From assembly GCF_006152115.1 (NCBI RefSeq), contig NZ_VDFU01000001.1, positions 62,001 to 126,000 of the forward strand: a DNA stretch of 64,000 nucleotides, written 5' to 3'. The first letter of the stretch is position 1, and each line of letters begins with the position of its first letter. The notes below the pieces were generated by a model. The model did not search any database. It had not been told where the DNA came from and was given only the letters and a program-made list of their open reading frames with translations. The position numbers and the translations under genes were made by a program. The stretch comes from Rubellimicrobium rubrum. GTDB taxonomy: Bacteria; Pseudomonadota; Alphaproteobacteria; Rhodobacterales; Rhodobacteraceae. Shown piece after piece: positions 18,692-28,038 of this stretch.

Positions 18692-20137
18692 ATGCCCACG
18701 CAGATCCTGATGCCCGCCCTGTCCCCCACCATGGAGGAAGGCACCCTCGCCCGCTGGCTCGTGAAGGAAGGCGACACCGTCAAATCCGGCGACGTGATGG
18801 CCGAAATCGAGACCGACAAGGCCACGATGGAGTTCGAGGCCGTCGACGAGGGCGTGATCGGTAAGATCCTCGTGTCCGAAGGGACCGAGGGCGTGAAGGT
18901 CAATGCCCCCATCGCCGTGCTGCTGGCCGAGGGCGAGGACGCATCGGCGGCTTCGGGCGGGGGCGACACCTCGCCCGCGTCCATGGCGGCAGTCGATGCC
19001 GGGGGGAACCCGCCGGCCGGCGCGCCTGATCCGTCGGGGGCGATCTCGGACTACTCTCTGGGGCCCGTGCCCGAGCGGACCGGGAACGCTCCAGCCGGCG
19101 TGCTCGATGCGGCAGCGGCGAAGAACGAGGACGGGTCAGCGGCTGGGACAGGTTCGTCGGCTCCAGTTGCGTCGCAGGGCGGGCGGGTGTTTGCCTCGCC
19201 GCTCGCGCGGCGGATCGCGGAGCAGAAGGGGCTCGACCTGTCCGCCATCAAGGGCAGCGGTCCCAATGGCAGGATCGTGAAGACCGACGTGGAGAACGCC
19301 CAGCCGGGTCAGGCAAAGACCGCCCCGGCAGCAGCCCAGCCCGCCGCCGCGCCCGCGCCGAAGGCCGCCGAGGCGCCGAAGCCTGCCCCGGTCGCCGCAC
19401 CAGCTGGACCGTCGGCCGATGCCATCCTGCGGATGTACGAGGGCCGGGAGACCGAGGAGGTCAAGCTCGACGGGATGCGCCGGACCATTGCGGCGCGCCT
19501 GACCGAGGCCAAGCAGACCATCCCGCATTTCTATCTGCGCCGGGACATCCGGCTCGATGCCTTGCTGGCCTTCCGGGCCCAGCTCAACACGGCATTGGAA
19601 GGCCGCAAGGTGAAGCTGTCGGTCAACGACTTCGTCATCAAGGCCTGCGCTCTGGCCCTTCAGCAGGTGCCCGACGCCAACGCGATCTGGGCGGGCGACC
19701 GGATCATCAAGCTGAAGCCCTCGGATGTCGCCGTGGCCGTGGCCATCGAGGGCGGCCTTTTCACGCCCGTGCTCAAGGACTCGCATCTCAAGTCGCTGTC
19801 GGCGCTGTCGGCCGAGATGAAGGACCTCGCGGCCCGCGCGCGGACCAAGAAGCTGGCCCCGCACGAGTACCAGGGCGGCAGCTTTGCGATCTCCAACCTT
19901 GGCATGTTCGGGATCGACAACTTCGATGCCGTGATCAATCCGCCGCACGGGGCCATCCTGGCGGTCGGCGCCGGCGTGAAGAAGCCAGTGGTGGGTGCGA
20001 ACGACCAGATCGAGGTAGCGACCGTCATGTCCGTCACGCTGTCGGTCGATCACCGGGTGATCGACGGGGCGCTGGGAGCGCAACTGCTTCAGGCGATCAA
20101 GGACAATCTGGAGAACCCGGTCGGCATGCTGGCCTGA
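18692..20137 (+). CDS. pdhC: Dihydrolipoamide acetyltransferase, E2 of pyruvate dehydrogenase
   Basis: The start at 18692 follows GGGAGG; the open frame back to 17654 is an out-of-frame run through pdhB. The 481-residue protein has an N-terminal lipoyl domain (Lys 43), a Gly/Ala/Pro linker, the peripheral subunit-binding domain at about 166-203 ([14 protein letters not shown]), a second Ala/Pro linker and the catalytic acyltransferase domain with the active-site D-H-R-V-I-D-G (His ~454). It transfers acetyl to CoA and forms the structural core. It is the last gene of the operon, followed by a hairpin at 20189. Confidence 0.97.
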   Translation: MPTQILMPALSPTMEEGTLARWLVKEGDTVKSGDVMAEIETDKATMEFEAVDEGVIGKILVSEGTEGVKVNAPIAVLLAEGEDASAASGGGDTSPASMAAVDAGGNPPAGAPDPSGAISDYSLGPVPERTGNAPAGVLDAAAAKNEDGSAAGTGSSAPVASQGGRVFASPLARRIAEQKGLDLSAIKGSGPNGRIVKTDVENAQPGQAKTAPAAAQPAAAPAPKAAEAPKPAPVAAPAGPSADAILRMYEGRETEEVKLDGMRRTIAARLTEAKQTIPHFYLRRDIRLDALLAFRAQLNTALEGRKVKLSVNDFVIKACALALQQVPDANAIWAGDRIIKLKPSDVAVAVAIEGGLFTPVLKDSHLKSLSALSAEMKDLAARARTKKLAPHEYQGGSFAISNLGMFGIDNFDAVINPPHGAILAVGAGVKKPVVGANDQIEVATVMSVTLSVDHRVIDGALGAQLLQAIKDNLENPVGMLA

Positions 20138-20188
20138 TCAGGCCGTTCGTTCGGCATGACAGGCTGTGTCGGTGTCCTAGGTGAAGAC

Positions 20189-20214
20189 GGGCCGTCCTGA
20201 GGGGCGGCCCTTTT
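20189..20214 (+). terminator. Terminator of the PDH operon
   Basis: GGGCCG (20189-20194) pairs with CGGCCC (20205-20210) with a 10-nt loop, followed by TTTT. It ends just before the ribosome site of the next gene. Confidence 0.7.
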
Positions 20215-20231
20215 CTCAGGAGGCCACTTTG

Positions 20232-20648
20232 ATGCGCAGGTCCGTTCCAGCCCTATTGTTGATCAGCGCCGTCGCAGCCTGCGAGGCCATTCCTGCCCCG
20301 ACAGGAGCCCCACGGCCGGGCAGCGCTTCGGCGCCGTCGCCGTCGGAGGTCGCAGCAGCCTCGATCCCGCCCTTGCGCGACGCTGTGACCTACCTGTGTG
20401 CCGATGGCCGGGTGGTTCAGGCCGAATACCCTGAGAACGACGACCCGGTGGGCGGCAACTCGGCGCGGCTGGTCATCGACGGGCAGAGCGTCCGGATGGT
20501 TCAGGGCGTCTCGGCCAGTGGGGTCCGCTACATCGGGGGCGGGCTGCAATGGTGGACGCGCGGCCTTCGCACGGCCACGCTGGCGCCCTTGGCTGCGGGC
20601 GAGAGCTTGGCCTCTGTTCCTGGGACGGAGTGCCGGTCGGGCGGCTGA
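20232..20648 (+). CDS. MliC-domain lipoprotein (putative C-type lysozyme inhibitor)
   Basis: AGGAGG (20218-20223) lies 8 nt before ATG 20232. The 138-residue product has a lipoprotein signal (M-R-R-S-V-P-A-L-L-L-I-S-A-V-A-A-C) with the lipidated Cys at about 18, a Pro/Ser/Ala linker, then a beta-rich domain of ~85 residues resembling MliC: V-T-Y-L-C-A-D-G-R-V-V-Q-A-E-Y, L-V-I-D-G-Q-S-V-R-M-V and Y-I-G-G-G-L-Q-W-W-T-R-G. MliC proteins protect peptidoglycan from host-type lysozyme in the outer membrane or periplasm. Two Cys (C-A-D-G and T-E-C) could form the family disulphide. Its stop lies 1 nt from the facing cysE stop. Confidence 0.72.
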   Translation: MRRSVPALLLISAVAACEAIPAPTGAPRPGSASAPSPSEVAAASIPPLRDAVTYLCADGRVVQAEYPENDDPVGGNSARLVIDGQSVRMVQGVSASGVRYIGGGLQWWTRGLRTATLAPLAAGESLASVPGTECRSGG

Positions 20649-20649
20649 G

Positions 20650-21456
20650 TCACTCGCCCGGGACGCGATGGTCCATGCTGATCGCCGGCTGCGCGCAACC
20701 GGCCTCGCCCACGATCTTGGCGGGGACGCCCGCCACCGTCTTGCAGGACGGCACGTCGTGGAGGACCACGCTGCCCGCCGCGATGCGCGAGCACTGGCCG
20801 ACATGGATGTTGCCCAGCACATGCGCGCCCGCCCCGATCAGGACGCCGTCGCCGATCTTGGGATGCCGGTCGCCATCGGTCTTGCCGGTGCCGCCCAGCG
20901 TCACGGAATGGAGCATGGAGACGTTGTCGCCGACCACCGCCGTTTCCCCGATGACGATGGAATGGGCATGGTCAATCATGATGCCCTTGCCGATCCGTGC
21001 GGCCGGATGGATGTCCACGCCGAAGACCTCGGAGGCGCGCATCTGGAAGAAGTAGGCCATGTCGCGGCGGCCCTGGCTCCAGAGATGATGCGCGACGCGA
21101 TAGGCCTGCACGGCTTGAAAGCCCTTGAAGTAGAGCATGGGCTGCAGGAACGTGTGGCAGGCCGGGTCGCGGTCGGTGATGGCGACGATGTCGGCACGGG
21201 CGGCTTGGGCGATGCCGGGTTCGTCCTCAAGGGCTTCGTCCACGATCTCTCGGAAGATCTGGCCCGACATTTCGGGCGAGGTGAGCTTCATCGCGATCCG
21301 GTAGGCGAGCGCCCGTTCGAAGGTCGGGTGGTGGAGAACGCTGGAATGGACAAGGCCGCCCAACAGGGGTTCGCCCGCAATCGCGGCCTCGGCCTCAAGG
21401 CGGATGCGCGACCAGACGGGGTCGATCTCGGCCAAGTGGAATTTCGGTGTCGGCAT
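20650..21456 (-). CDS. cysE: Serine O-acetyltransferase
   Basis: Two starts are possible: ATG 21471 and ATG 21456. I choose 21456 because GGAGGG lies just before it, within the first codons of the longer form. The ~268-residue protein has the helical N-terminal SAT domain, then left-handed beta-helix hexapeptide repeats: F-G-V-D-I-H-P-A-A-R-I-G-K-G, D-H-A-H-S-I-V-I-G-E-T, and S-V-T-L-G-G-T-G-K with H-P-K-I-G-D-G-V-L-I-G. The catalytic His pair (Asp-His-Ala-His) is present. It makes O-acetylserine for cysteine synthesis. I recall cysE flanking GTA clusters in several Rhodobacterales. Confidence 0.95.
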   Translation of the reverse strand: MPTPKFHLAEIDPVWSRIRLEAEAAIAGEPLLGGLVHSSVLHHPTFERALAYRIAMKLTSPEMSGQIFREIVDEALEDEPGIAQAARADIVAITDRDPACHTFLQPMLYFKGFQAVQAYRVAHHLWSQGRRDMAYFFQMRASEVFGVDIHPAARIGKGIMIDHAHSIVIGETAVVGDNVSMLHSVTLGGTGKTDGDRHPKIGDGVLIGAGAHVLGNIHVGQCSRIAAGSVVLHDVPSCKTVAGVPAKIVGEAGCAQPAISMDHRVPGE

Positions 21457-21505
21457 GACCGTGCCCTCCATCGCTTTGCCCGAACCCTTACCGCAGATAG
21501 GCGTC

Positions 21506-21534
21506 GGGAGCCACGGTCAAAGGACCGGGCTCCC
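21506..21534. terminator. Hairpin between g15 and cysE
   Basis: GGGAGCC (21506-21512), a bulged A, CGGTC, AAAG loop, GACCG, then GGCTCCC (21528-21534). It lies 34 nt downstream of the GTA g15 stop. No U-run follows, so it may end the GTA transcript poorly or act as an RNA stabiliser. Confidence 0.45.
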
Positions 21535-21567
21535 CAAGCTCGCCATGAGCGCGAATTATATCCCTGC

Positions 21568-24500
21568 TCACCCAGGGAGGGCGATGGAGCGGGTCGGCCC
21601 CGCGCCGAACCGGTCCGACAGTTGGGCCACCTCGACCACGCAAGGGCCAGGTCCGTCCACGGCACGCATGGCTGGCGTATAGGTCCAGGCCGCCTGCCCG
21701 GCTTCCGCATCGCGGAGGGTCACGCCATTCCGGATGATCCGAATGAGGTATGCCTCGCGCTCCTCGCCCAAGGGAACGTCGGGGCCGGCCCATGAGTCCC
21801 CCTCGATCCGGGTGCGACGGGTCCAGGTGACGAGAACGCCCCCGGATCCGGGCCGGGCGCGGAGGTGGCAGACAGAATAGGGGCGAAGGCCAACGGCCTG
21901 AAACGCAGCCTCCCGATGACGCCAAGAGGGGTCGCTGGATGGACGGGAGGACGGCCCCCAACGGTAATGCCGCAGGCGGTCACGCTGCGATGCCGGGAGG
22001 TTCCACTGAACCGGGCCCCCGTCGAGCAGCACGAATCGCGAGCCCGGAGGCCAAGCGGCGGGCATAACCCCGTCGGTTCCGGCTTGCCCACGCAGCCGAA
22101 GCCGCAGATCCCACGTCATGGGGGCTACAAGTTCGGCCTCCGCGAATTGGAACACCTCCCATTGGTCCGACAGGCCGTCTCCGATGGCAGCGGCCGACGC
22201 ACCGCCCAGCACCCTTTCGCGACCCACCGACGCCAGGGTGCCTTGCACGAGCCGGACACGGAGGGCCGACCCTCGGTCCCAGAGACCCGGTTCGGCGGCG
22301 ACAAGCGCCGTGAGCGTCGTGCCCGTGGTCGCGGGGCGGGTCTGGGACAGGACCGTCCGATAGTCCGCGTCGGTGTCGCTGGCCCGCAGCGTTACCGGAC
22401 CCGGCCAGGGACGCCCGGCAAAGGCGACGTAAGGGGCATGAGGGACCTCGTCCCCGGTCAGGAGCGGCAGGTCGAGAAATATCGCCTCTACAGGAACTTG
22501 AGCGGCGAAGGGTCTGAGCGGAGACGGCTCATCTCCGGTCTCGGCGGCCTGCCAGGTGTCGGGCTCGACGCGCAGGGCTTCGATGGAGCGGAGCCCCGTG
22601 TCCTCGACGCGGTCAATTCGCCAGGACGCGCCCCCTAAGGCTACGACATCACCCGGTCCCAGATGCGACATGGATGGCGGCACGGCAAAGCGCACTCCGT
22701 CGCGCGCGACCCGGGCTTCGTGGAGCCAGCGTTCGGCGATGAGACGGCCTTCGGCGCGCCGAAGCACGAGGGGAAGCGCATTGCGCGACAGCGACGGCAC
22801 GGGGTCGTCCGGGAGCAGTGCCTCGGCCGAGGCACTGGCGTAGTCGCTGCCATGCTCCAGAAAGCTCAGCTGGACGCGCCCCACCAGTTCCGCCTCGGGG
22901 GCACGGATGCGGGAAAGCGAGGCCTCCGCACCCCGGTCCAGGGCAAGGCTACCTTCGTCGAGGGCGGCGTCAGCACGGCCGTTGCGGCTGCGGAACACGA
23001 GCCGCCCGTCGCGTTCGGCCGCGTCGAACCCATGGGCGAGCATCAAGGGCTGAAGTGCCTCACGCGCGGTGCCCGTCTCCTCCAGCAGCATTCCCCGCAC
23101 GAGGCCATGGAGACGGGTCGTGTCCGGGGGAGGAAGGCCGCTCTGCGTGCAGATCTCCTCGACCACCGAAGCGAGCGTCCGGGCCGAGGCGCGGCCGTTC
23201 AGCCAGTGACCGCGGTCGTGGTTAGGGCCGTCGCCCCACAAGTCGGTCCGTGCAGGGAAAGCCGGAAACGGACGGGCGTCCCACGCCCAGGCATGAGCGC
23301 GGTCCATGTCCACCATGGAGCCGTCATACAGCGGCGAGGCCGGGTTGTTCGCGGGGTCCGCCCAGTGGTGGAACAGGGCGCGGTAGTAGTTCTGCTGCAG
23401 CAGGTCGTCCCGAAGACCGTTGGAGAAGTGCGGCAGGCTTGATTCCGAGGACTTGGGATCGAGGAACTTGTTGGGTTCGTTGGTGCCCTTGTCGATGGCG
23501 GCGCAGCCGATCTCGGTGAACCAGATGGGTTTGGAGCGGGGAACCCAGGCCGTCGGCGCGGCCGAGCGCTGGCCGCCGATGCGGTCATGGTGGGAATTGG
23601 ACCACCAGCCCTTGATATCCTTGGGCCGCCAGATCCAGGGTTCCCCGTGCCCGTCCATGATGGGCGTACGGCGCTGCGCGGCGCGGTCGGCCCCGGAGGC
23701 GTAGTTCCAGTCGTAAAGCTCGCCCCCCGCGACGTTGGAGGCAAGGTAATTCACGTCGTGAATATCGCCCCAGGACGCATCCAGATGATCCGTGCCGTCG
23801 CGCCAGTCCGAGAGCGGCATGTAGTTGTCGATGCCGATGGCGTCGATCGCCGGATCGGCCCAGAGCGGATCGAGGTGGAAGATCTTGTCCGCGGTCCCGG
23901 GCGGCTGGTAGCCGTGATACTCGGACCAGTCGGCGGCGTAGGTGATCTTGGCCGCCGGCAGGATCGCCTTGACCTCGGCGGCGAGGCGGCGGAGCGCCTC
24001 CACGGCCGGAAAGCCTTTCGCGCCCCGGATCGTGGTGAGGCCGCGCATCTCGGTTCCGACGCAGAAGGCGTCCACGCCGCCTGCCTGGGCACAAAGATGG
24101 GCGTAGTGCAGGATCATGCGGCGGAACGACCATTCGGCAGGGCCGGAGTAGGTGACGCCGGTCGGGGTCCGCACGAAATGCGAGGGCTCCGCCCGTCCGA
24201 AAAAGGCGGCCACCTCTGCATCCGCAGTGGCGGTGCCATCCGGGGAGCCGGGATGGCCGGGCGCGACGGACAGGGTGATCCGCCCGCGCCAGGGAAGCGG
24301 CGGCTGCCCTGCGCTGCCATGGGGGTCGGGGAGCGCGTTGCCCGCCAGTTGGTCCATGAGCAGGAACGGGTAGAAGACGACCTGCTTTCCCCTTTGCCGG
24401 ATCTCGCGGATGGCCTGGATGACCGACGCGTCGGTAGGCGTGCCGCCGTAGACGGGCTGATCGTCTTGACGGGGTACGAGGCGCGCCGCTTCGCGGGACA

Positions 24501-25455
24501 GCCCCGAGACGGACCACGGCATTCCTTCGCCATCGGCTTGGGCCTGCTCGACCTTGGGCTCGATGCGGCAGTGGCCCGCGCGGAGATCATCGCCGAACCA
24601 GCAGGCCACAAGGCTGACGGAGCGAAGGCGCGGCAGCTCGGTCTCGAGGGAGTCCAAGGAGACGAGGAGATCCGCCTTGCCCTGGGGCGTGCTGATGTTG
24701 GCCGCAGTGCGCTCGGCAAAGCCGGTGGACAGGTAGACGGGCGTGGTCGCCAGGGCGTATTCGCCGGTCCCTGGGATCAACGCCACCCCGCGCAACAGGC
24801 GGGCCATGTCCTCGGCGCTGCTATCGGGCCTCTGGGGAGCGGGGCGGAAAACCTCAAAGGAGAGTTGGGGCACGCGGTTGCCGAACCGGCCGAGGGGAAG
24901 ATCCTCGATCACGACATAGGCTATGCCGCGATAGGCCGGGGCGCGTCCTGCTCCCTCGACGGCCTCCATGCGGGGATCGGGAAGCTGATCCTCGGTGCCG
25001 TGATAGACGGACATTTGGAGGTCGCCGGTGGGGATCTCCACCCCGTCGGCCCAGATGCGCCCCACGCCGCTGATCTCGCCCTCGCACAGCGCGACGGCGA
25101 GGGAGACGGAGTAGCTGAATTGCGTCACCTCGGGTTGAGGTGCGCCCTTGCCGCCACCCGTAGTGGTCGAGGACTCCTGGAAGCGGGTGGCCCAGATCAC
25201 CTGGCCGCCCAGCCTCACGGCTCCATGAATACGGGCGACGGACGTGCCTTCGGACGCCCCAGTCAGACGGAAGCGGTCGACCCGGCCGGTTTCCACTGGC
25301 GCGCTGCCTGCACCCAAGATGCGTTCGTCGATCGCGCGTCCGAGCATGGCCCCGGCGGCTCGGCCTGCTGCCGCCGCGGAAAGGCCCAGGACCGAGCCCC
25401 CAAGGGAGCCACCCAGCGCCATGCCGGCGGCGGAAAGGACGAGGGTGGCCATCAT
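21568..25455 (-). CDS. GTA g15: host-specificity/megatron tail protein with TIM-barrel-like domain
   Basis: 1295 residues, starting at ATG 25455 in an ATGA overlap with the stop of g14; the track of open codons further upstream runs through g14. After a Gly/Ala-rich hydrophobic N-terminus (M-M-A-T-L-V-L-S-A-A-G-M-A-L-G-G) there is a large beta domain, then the GTA TIM-barrel-like region (about residues 420-740, with F-Y-P-F-L-L-M-D, Y-A-A-D-W-S-E-Y-H and W-F-T-E-I-G-C-A-A-I-D-K-G), and a C-terminal phage-tail_3 type region. In RcGTA the homologue forms the tip that penetrates and recognises the recipient. It is the last and largest gene of the cluster. Confidence 0.93.
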   Translation of the reverse strand: MMATLVLSAAGMALGGSLGGSVLGLSAAAAGRAAGAMLGRAIDERILGAGSAPVETGRVDRFRLTGASEGTSVARIHGAVRLGGQVIWATRFQESSTTTGGGKGAPQPEVTQFSYSVSLAVALCEGEISGVGRIWADGVEIPTGDLQMSVYHGTEDQLPDPRMEAVEGAGRAPAYRGIAYVVIEDLPLGRFGNRVPQLSFEVFRPAPQRPDSSAEDMARLLRGVALIPGTGEYALATTPVYLSTGFAERTAANISTPQGKADLLVSLDSLETELPRLRSVSLVACWFGDDLRAGHCRIEPKVEQAQADGEGMPWSVSGLSREAARLVPRQDDQPVYGGTPTDASVIQAIREIRQRGKQVVFYPFLLMDQLAGNALPDPHGSAGQPPLPWRGRITLSVAPGHPGSPDGTATADAEVAAFFGRAEPSHFVRTPTGVTYSGPAEWSFRRMILHYAHLCAQAGGVDAFCVGTEMRGLTTIRGAKGFPAVEALRRLAAEVKAILPAAKITYAADWSEYHGYQPPGTADKIFHLDPLWADPAIDAIGIDNYMPLSDWRDGTDHLDASWGDIHDVNYLASNVAGGELYDWNYASGADRAAQRRTPIMDGHGEPWIWRPKDIKGWWSNSHHDRIGGQRSAAPTAWVPRSKPIWFTEIGCAAIDKGTNEPNKFLDPKSSESSLPHFSNGLRDDLLQQNYYRALFHHWADPANNPASPLYDGSMVDMDRAHAWAWDARPFPAFPARTDLWGDGPNHDRGHWLNGRASARTLASVVEEICTQSGLPPPDTTRLHGLVRGMLLEETGTAREALQPLMLAHGFDAAERDGRLVFRSRNGRADAALDEGSLALDRGAEASLSRIRAPEAELVGRVQLSFLEHGSDYASASAEALLPDDPVPSLSRNALPLVLRRAEGRLIAERWLHEARVARDGVRFAVPPSMSHLGPGDVVALGGASWRIDRVEDTGLRSIEALRVEPDTWQAAETGDEPSPLRPFAAQVPVEAIFLDLPLLTGDEVPHAPYVAFAGRPWPGPVTLRASDTDADYRTVLSQTRPATTGTTLTALVAAEPGLWDRGSALRVRLVQGTLASVGRERVLGGASAAAIGDGLSDQWEVFQFAEAELVAPMTWDLRLRLRGQAGTDGVMPAAWPPGSRFVLLDGGPVQWNLPASQRDRLRHYRWGPSSRPSSDPSWRHREAAFQAVGLRPYSVCHLRARPGSGGVLVTWTRRTRIEGDSWAGPDVPLGEEREAYLIRIIRNGVTLRDAEAGQAAWTYTPAMRAVDGPGPCVVEVAQLSDRFGAGPTRSIALPG

Positions 25456-25886
25456 CGGGCTCCTTCGAGGTCGAAACGGGCCACGATACGGGCGGCCCAC
25501 GGGGCGGAGAGCGGAGATTCGACGACGCCATGACCGCTCATGGAGTGGATGAAGGCCGGCGTGTCGTCGGTGCGGGACAGAATGCCTAGATGTTTGGCCA
25601 CGGAACCGGGCCGCATCCGGAACAGCAGAAGATCTCCGGGGTCGCCCTGCCCTGGCCGCAGCAGGCGCTGCGCCTCGAGCCAGAGACGCTCCTCGCCCTG
25701 AGGCTCCGACCAGTCGGGCGTGTAGGGCGGAACTGGGGCGGGCTCCTGGCCGTGGACCTCGCGCCAGATTCCTCGGATGAGACCCAGACAGTCGCAGCCT
25801 GCGCCCTTCGCGCTGGCCTGATGGAGATAGGGCGTGCCGATCCAGGCTCGGGCGGCGCGGACGATCCTCGACTCCACGGGGGTCAA
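25452..25886 (-). CDS. GTA g14: NlpC/P60 cell-wall peptidase
   Basis: 144 residues read from TTG 25886, which overlaps the g13 stop as TTGA; a GTG at 25877 is an alternative. The NlpC/P60 fold is shown by W-I-G-T-P-Y-L-H-Q-A-S-A-K-G-A-G-C-D-C-L-G-L-I (catalytic Cys in G-C-D-C), then D-L-L-L-F-R-M and the catalytic His in A-K-H-L-G-I-L. In GTA and related phage tails this protein sits at the tip and cuts peptidoglycan cross-links of the recipient for DNA entry. The length agrees with RcGTA g14. Confidence 0.93.
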   Translation of the reverse strand: MTPVESRIVRAARAWIGTPYLHQASAKGAGCDCLGLIRGIWREVHGQEPAPVPPYTPDWSEPQGEERLWLEAQRLLRPGQGDPGDLLLFRMRPGSVAKHLGILSRTDDTPAFIHSMSGHGVVESPLSAPWAARIVARFDLEGAR

Positions 25887-26752
25887 CGCAGGCGTCCCCC
25901 GTCATTGATGCCGGAAGGAACCGGCACGGACATCAGCCAATCCTCACCGGGAATGAAGGGGAAGCCGCGAAAGTTGGCAATGTTGGCGAACCGGTTCCGG
26001 CATGTCGAGGCGCGCTTGTCGCAGCCGGGCTCGATCAGGATCGTATCTTCTGGGCCAAGAGGCGCGCGAAGGGGAGACCAAAGCTCGATTAGTCGCAGCC
26101 CACCTTCCATTCGGTCGTGCCTCACGGTGCCAGTCAGCCCCGAGGCTTGGCCGGATAGCACGGAAAGACGACCACGCTCGAACCAGCGAGGCTCGAAGCG
26201 GGACAGGTTGGAAAAGCGGAACACTCTGCCATCGGTGCTTCCGCCGGGGAGGCGAGCCGAGCGACCCGGCTGCGACGTGTCGAAGCGACAGGCGGCATCG
26301 CCGAGGACGGCAGAGCATGTGGTCTGGTAGAGACGGCCGGTCGGCCGGTTCAGAGCCTCCGACAGACCACGCAATTCGGCATGGAATGCTCCGTCGCCGC
26401 GCCGAATTTCGCCCAAGGTGCCGCGGAAGCGAAGCTCGCGCTGGTCGGGCGCGGCCCAGTTGACGGCCCAAAGGCGGACGTCGGCCGCGTCATAGCGACC
26501 GGCGTCGATGTCGGCTTCGTTGATGGCGTCGGAGGATAGGATGCCGAGCGCCTCGGTGTTGTCCACGGCAAGCCCCGTGCCCTGCATCACGGCCTTGGCG
26601 GTCATACCCGAGTCGGGGCGGAAGGCGATACCGCCGAAGGACAGCGGCCGGTCGTGGTCGGTGAAGCCGAGCGTCACGCGGTCGGTGCGCGTCACGGCCC
26701 AGCAACGTGCGATGGTGGTCGCCCCGGTAGAGAGATGATCGCGAAGGCTCAT
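25883..26752 (-). CDS. GTA g13: tail hub protein (DUF2163)
   Basis: 289 residues from ATG 26752, which overlaps the g12 stop by 4 nt. The N-terminus R-D-H-L-S-T-G-A-T-T-I-A-R-C-W and the G-F-T-D-H-D segment are typical of the family. Four cysteines, in T-T-C-S-A-V-L-G-D-A-A-C and G-C-D-K-R-A-S-T-C, precede the conserved end N-R-F-A-N-I-A-N-F-R-G-F-P. They are well placed to bind a metal centre; I recall an iron-sulphur cluster reported in the RcGTA hub. It joins the distal tail protein to the tip. Confidence 0.92.
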   Translation of the reverse strand: MSLRDHLSTGATTIARCWAVTRTDRVTLGFTDHDRPLSFGGIAFRPDSGMTAKAVMQGTGLAVDNTEALGILSSDAINEADIDAGRYDAADVRLWAVNWAAPDQRELRFRGTLGEIRRGDGAFHAELRGLSEALNRPTGRLYQTTCSAVLGDAACRFDTSQPGRSARLPGGSTDGRVFRFSNLSRFEPRWFERGRLSVLSGQASGLTGTVRHDRMEGGLRLIELWSPLRAPLGPEDTILIEPGCDKRASTCRNRFANIANFRGFPFIPGEDWLMSVPVPSGINDGGRLR

Positions 26753-27381
26753 GCGCGGACCTCGATGACTGGGACCGATGGCACTCCTCCCGCTTGGTAC
26801 GTGGAAGCCTGGATACGGATGGAGTCGGTGTCGAAGCGGACAGGCACGTCGAATTCGAAGCCTGCCGTGACAGTGGCAGCGGCCTCGGGAGCGCCGACAA
26901 AGGTCACGCAGCCTGTCGCGGCATTCAGCGACCACTCGGTGCCCTGGACACGTTCGCCGCCGGCCACGGCGATCCGGACGGTTCCGGCCACGGGCTTGGC
27001 AATGGTTCGCCAAGCCGTCACATGCCCGGACACATAGCCCTTGCGAAGCTGGAATGTCCGGGTTCGGCCGTCGACGGTCCCGATCACCTGGTCGAGCGGC
27101 CCGGGAACTGCCGAGGGCGGGCACGACTTGTGGTCGGCCCAGTCCTTCCAGCGAAAGCCGTTGAGCTGTCCGCCTCGGGCCTCAAAGAAAGCCAGGAGAG
27201 CGTGAAGGTCGTCGGGGGATTGGAGCCCCAGGCCTGCGTCATAGCGGCGGCGGCTCTGGGCCCAGGGAGAGTTCCGTTCCTCCCAGCCATTGGCCAGGGT
27301 AACGATCTCGGTCCGCCGCTCGGGCCCGCCCAGGGCACCGAAGCTGAGGCTGGTGGGAAAGCGGGTCTCGTGGAACGACAT
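26749..27381 (-). CDS. GTA g12: distal tail protein (DUF2460)
   Basis: 210 residues. The N-terminus M-S-F-H-E-T-R-F-P-T-S-L-S-F-G-A-L-G-G-P and the segment R-R-R-Y-D-A-G-L-G mark the DUF2460 family of GTA and lambda-like phages. The middle, F-F-E-A-R-G-G-Q-L-N-G-F-R-W-K-D-W-A-D, is strongly conserved. In the particle it forms the distal tail ring between tube and hub. The 3' end overlaps g13. It begins 10 nt downstream of the tape-measure stop. Confidence 0.92.
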   Translation of the reverse strand: MSFHETRFPTSLSFGALGGPERRTEIVTLANGWEERNSPWAQSRRRYDAGLGLQSPDDLHALLAFFEARGGQLNGFRWKDWADHKSCPPSAVPGPLDQVIGTVDGRTRTFQLRKGYVSGHVTAWRTIAKPVAGTVRIAVAGGERVQGTEWSLNAATGCVTFVGAPEAAATVTAGFEFDVPVRFDTDSIRIQASTYQAGGVPSVPVIEVRA

Positions 27382-27390
27382 GCGATGTCC

Positions 27391-28038
27391 TCAGCGGTTG
27401 CGGGCGCCGCGCCCGAGCAGGCGCGACATCTCGGCGGCGATCTGCCCTTGCGAGCGTTGGAAGCCCGCCACGTCAGGAGTCGAGACATTGATGGTGACCT
27501 GAGCGGCCCCGCTGCTGTGCGGACGTGCGCCTAAGCGTCCATCCGTCCCTCGCGTGTGGGGCATGTTGGCTTCGAGGCTTGCCTCGTCCATCAACCCCGC
27601 TGATCCACGCGTCGGGAAGAGCTTGGCCTGCGAGACCGCGCCGCCTTTGGTGAAGGGCGCCACGCGCTTCTGGCTGAAGGACGCCCCATCGGCGAAGGGC
27701 ATGATCCCTGTGACGACGCCGTTTAGGCCTCCCGCCAACGCGTCGCCAAGTTGGTCCGAGACCGGCTTAACCGCCGCCTTATACACGGTATCGATCATCG
27801 TGCGGCCTACGGTGCCCAGCGCCTGAGACAGACGGTCCCCGTCGACCACCAAGCCGTCGATAGCGCGGCGCAGACCGCCCGAAAAACCCTTCTCGACGGC
27901 TCCGAAGTGGCGAGTGGCTTCTCCGAGGGAGGTCCGAACGCGCGTCAGCTCCGAGGAGAATGCCGAGGCGACGCGGGTGGCGTCGCCCATGCGGGCCTGG
28001 AGGTCGTCCATACCGTCGTCAAGGTCGAACAGGGTCAT
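27391..28038 (-). CDS. GTA g11: tape-measure protein
   Basis: 215 residues, starting at ATG 28038. It is short compared with phage tape-measure proteins, as expected for the short GTA tail, since tail length scales with this protein. The N-terminal half is helical and rich in Leu/Arg (L-D-D-G-M-D-D-L-Q-A-R-M, R-T-S-L-G-E-A-T-R-H-F). The middle is Gly-rich and hydrophobic, and the C-terminus ends in polar A-E-M-S-R-L-L-G-R-G. The start is taken downstream of the open frame at 28095 because that stretch overlaps g10.1. Follows the g10/g10.1 chaperone genes, as in RcGTA. Confidence 0.85.
   Translation of the reverse strand: MTLFDLDDGMDDLQARMGDATRVASAFSSELTRVRTSLGEATRHFGAVEKGFSGGLRRAIDGLVVDGDRLSQALGTVGRTMIDTVYKAAVKPVSDQLGDALAGGLNGVVTGIMPFADGASFSQKRVAPFTKGGAVSQAKLFPTRGSAGLMDEASLEANMPHTRGTDGRLGARPHSSGAAQVTINVSTPDVAGFQRSQGQIAAEMSRLLGRGARNR

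Noticed and set aside
23587-25533. 648-codon plus-strand frame inside GTA g15
   Set aside because: Shadow of g15, without recognisable features.
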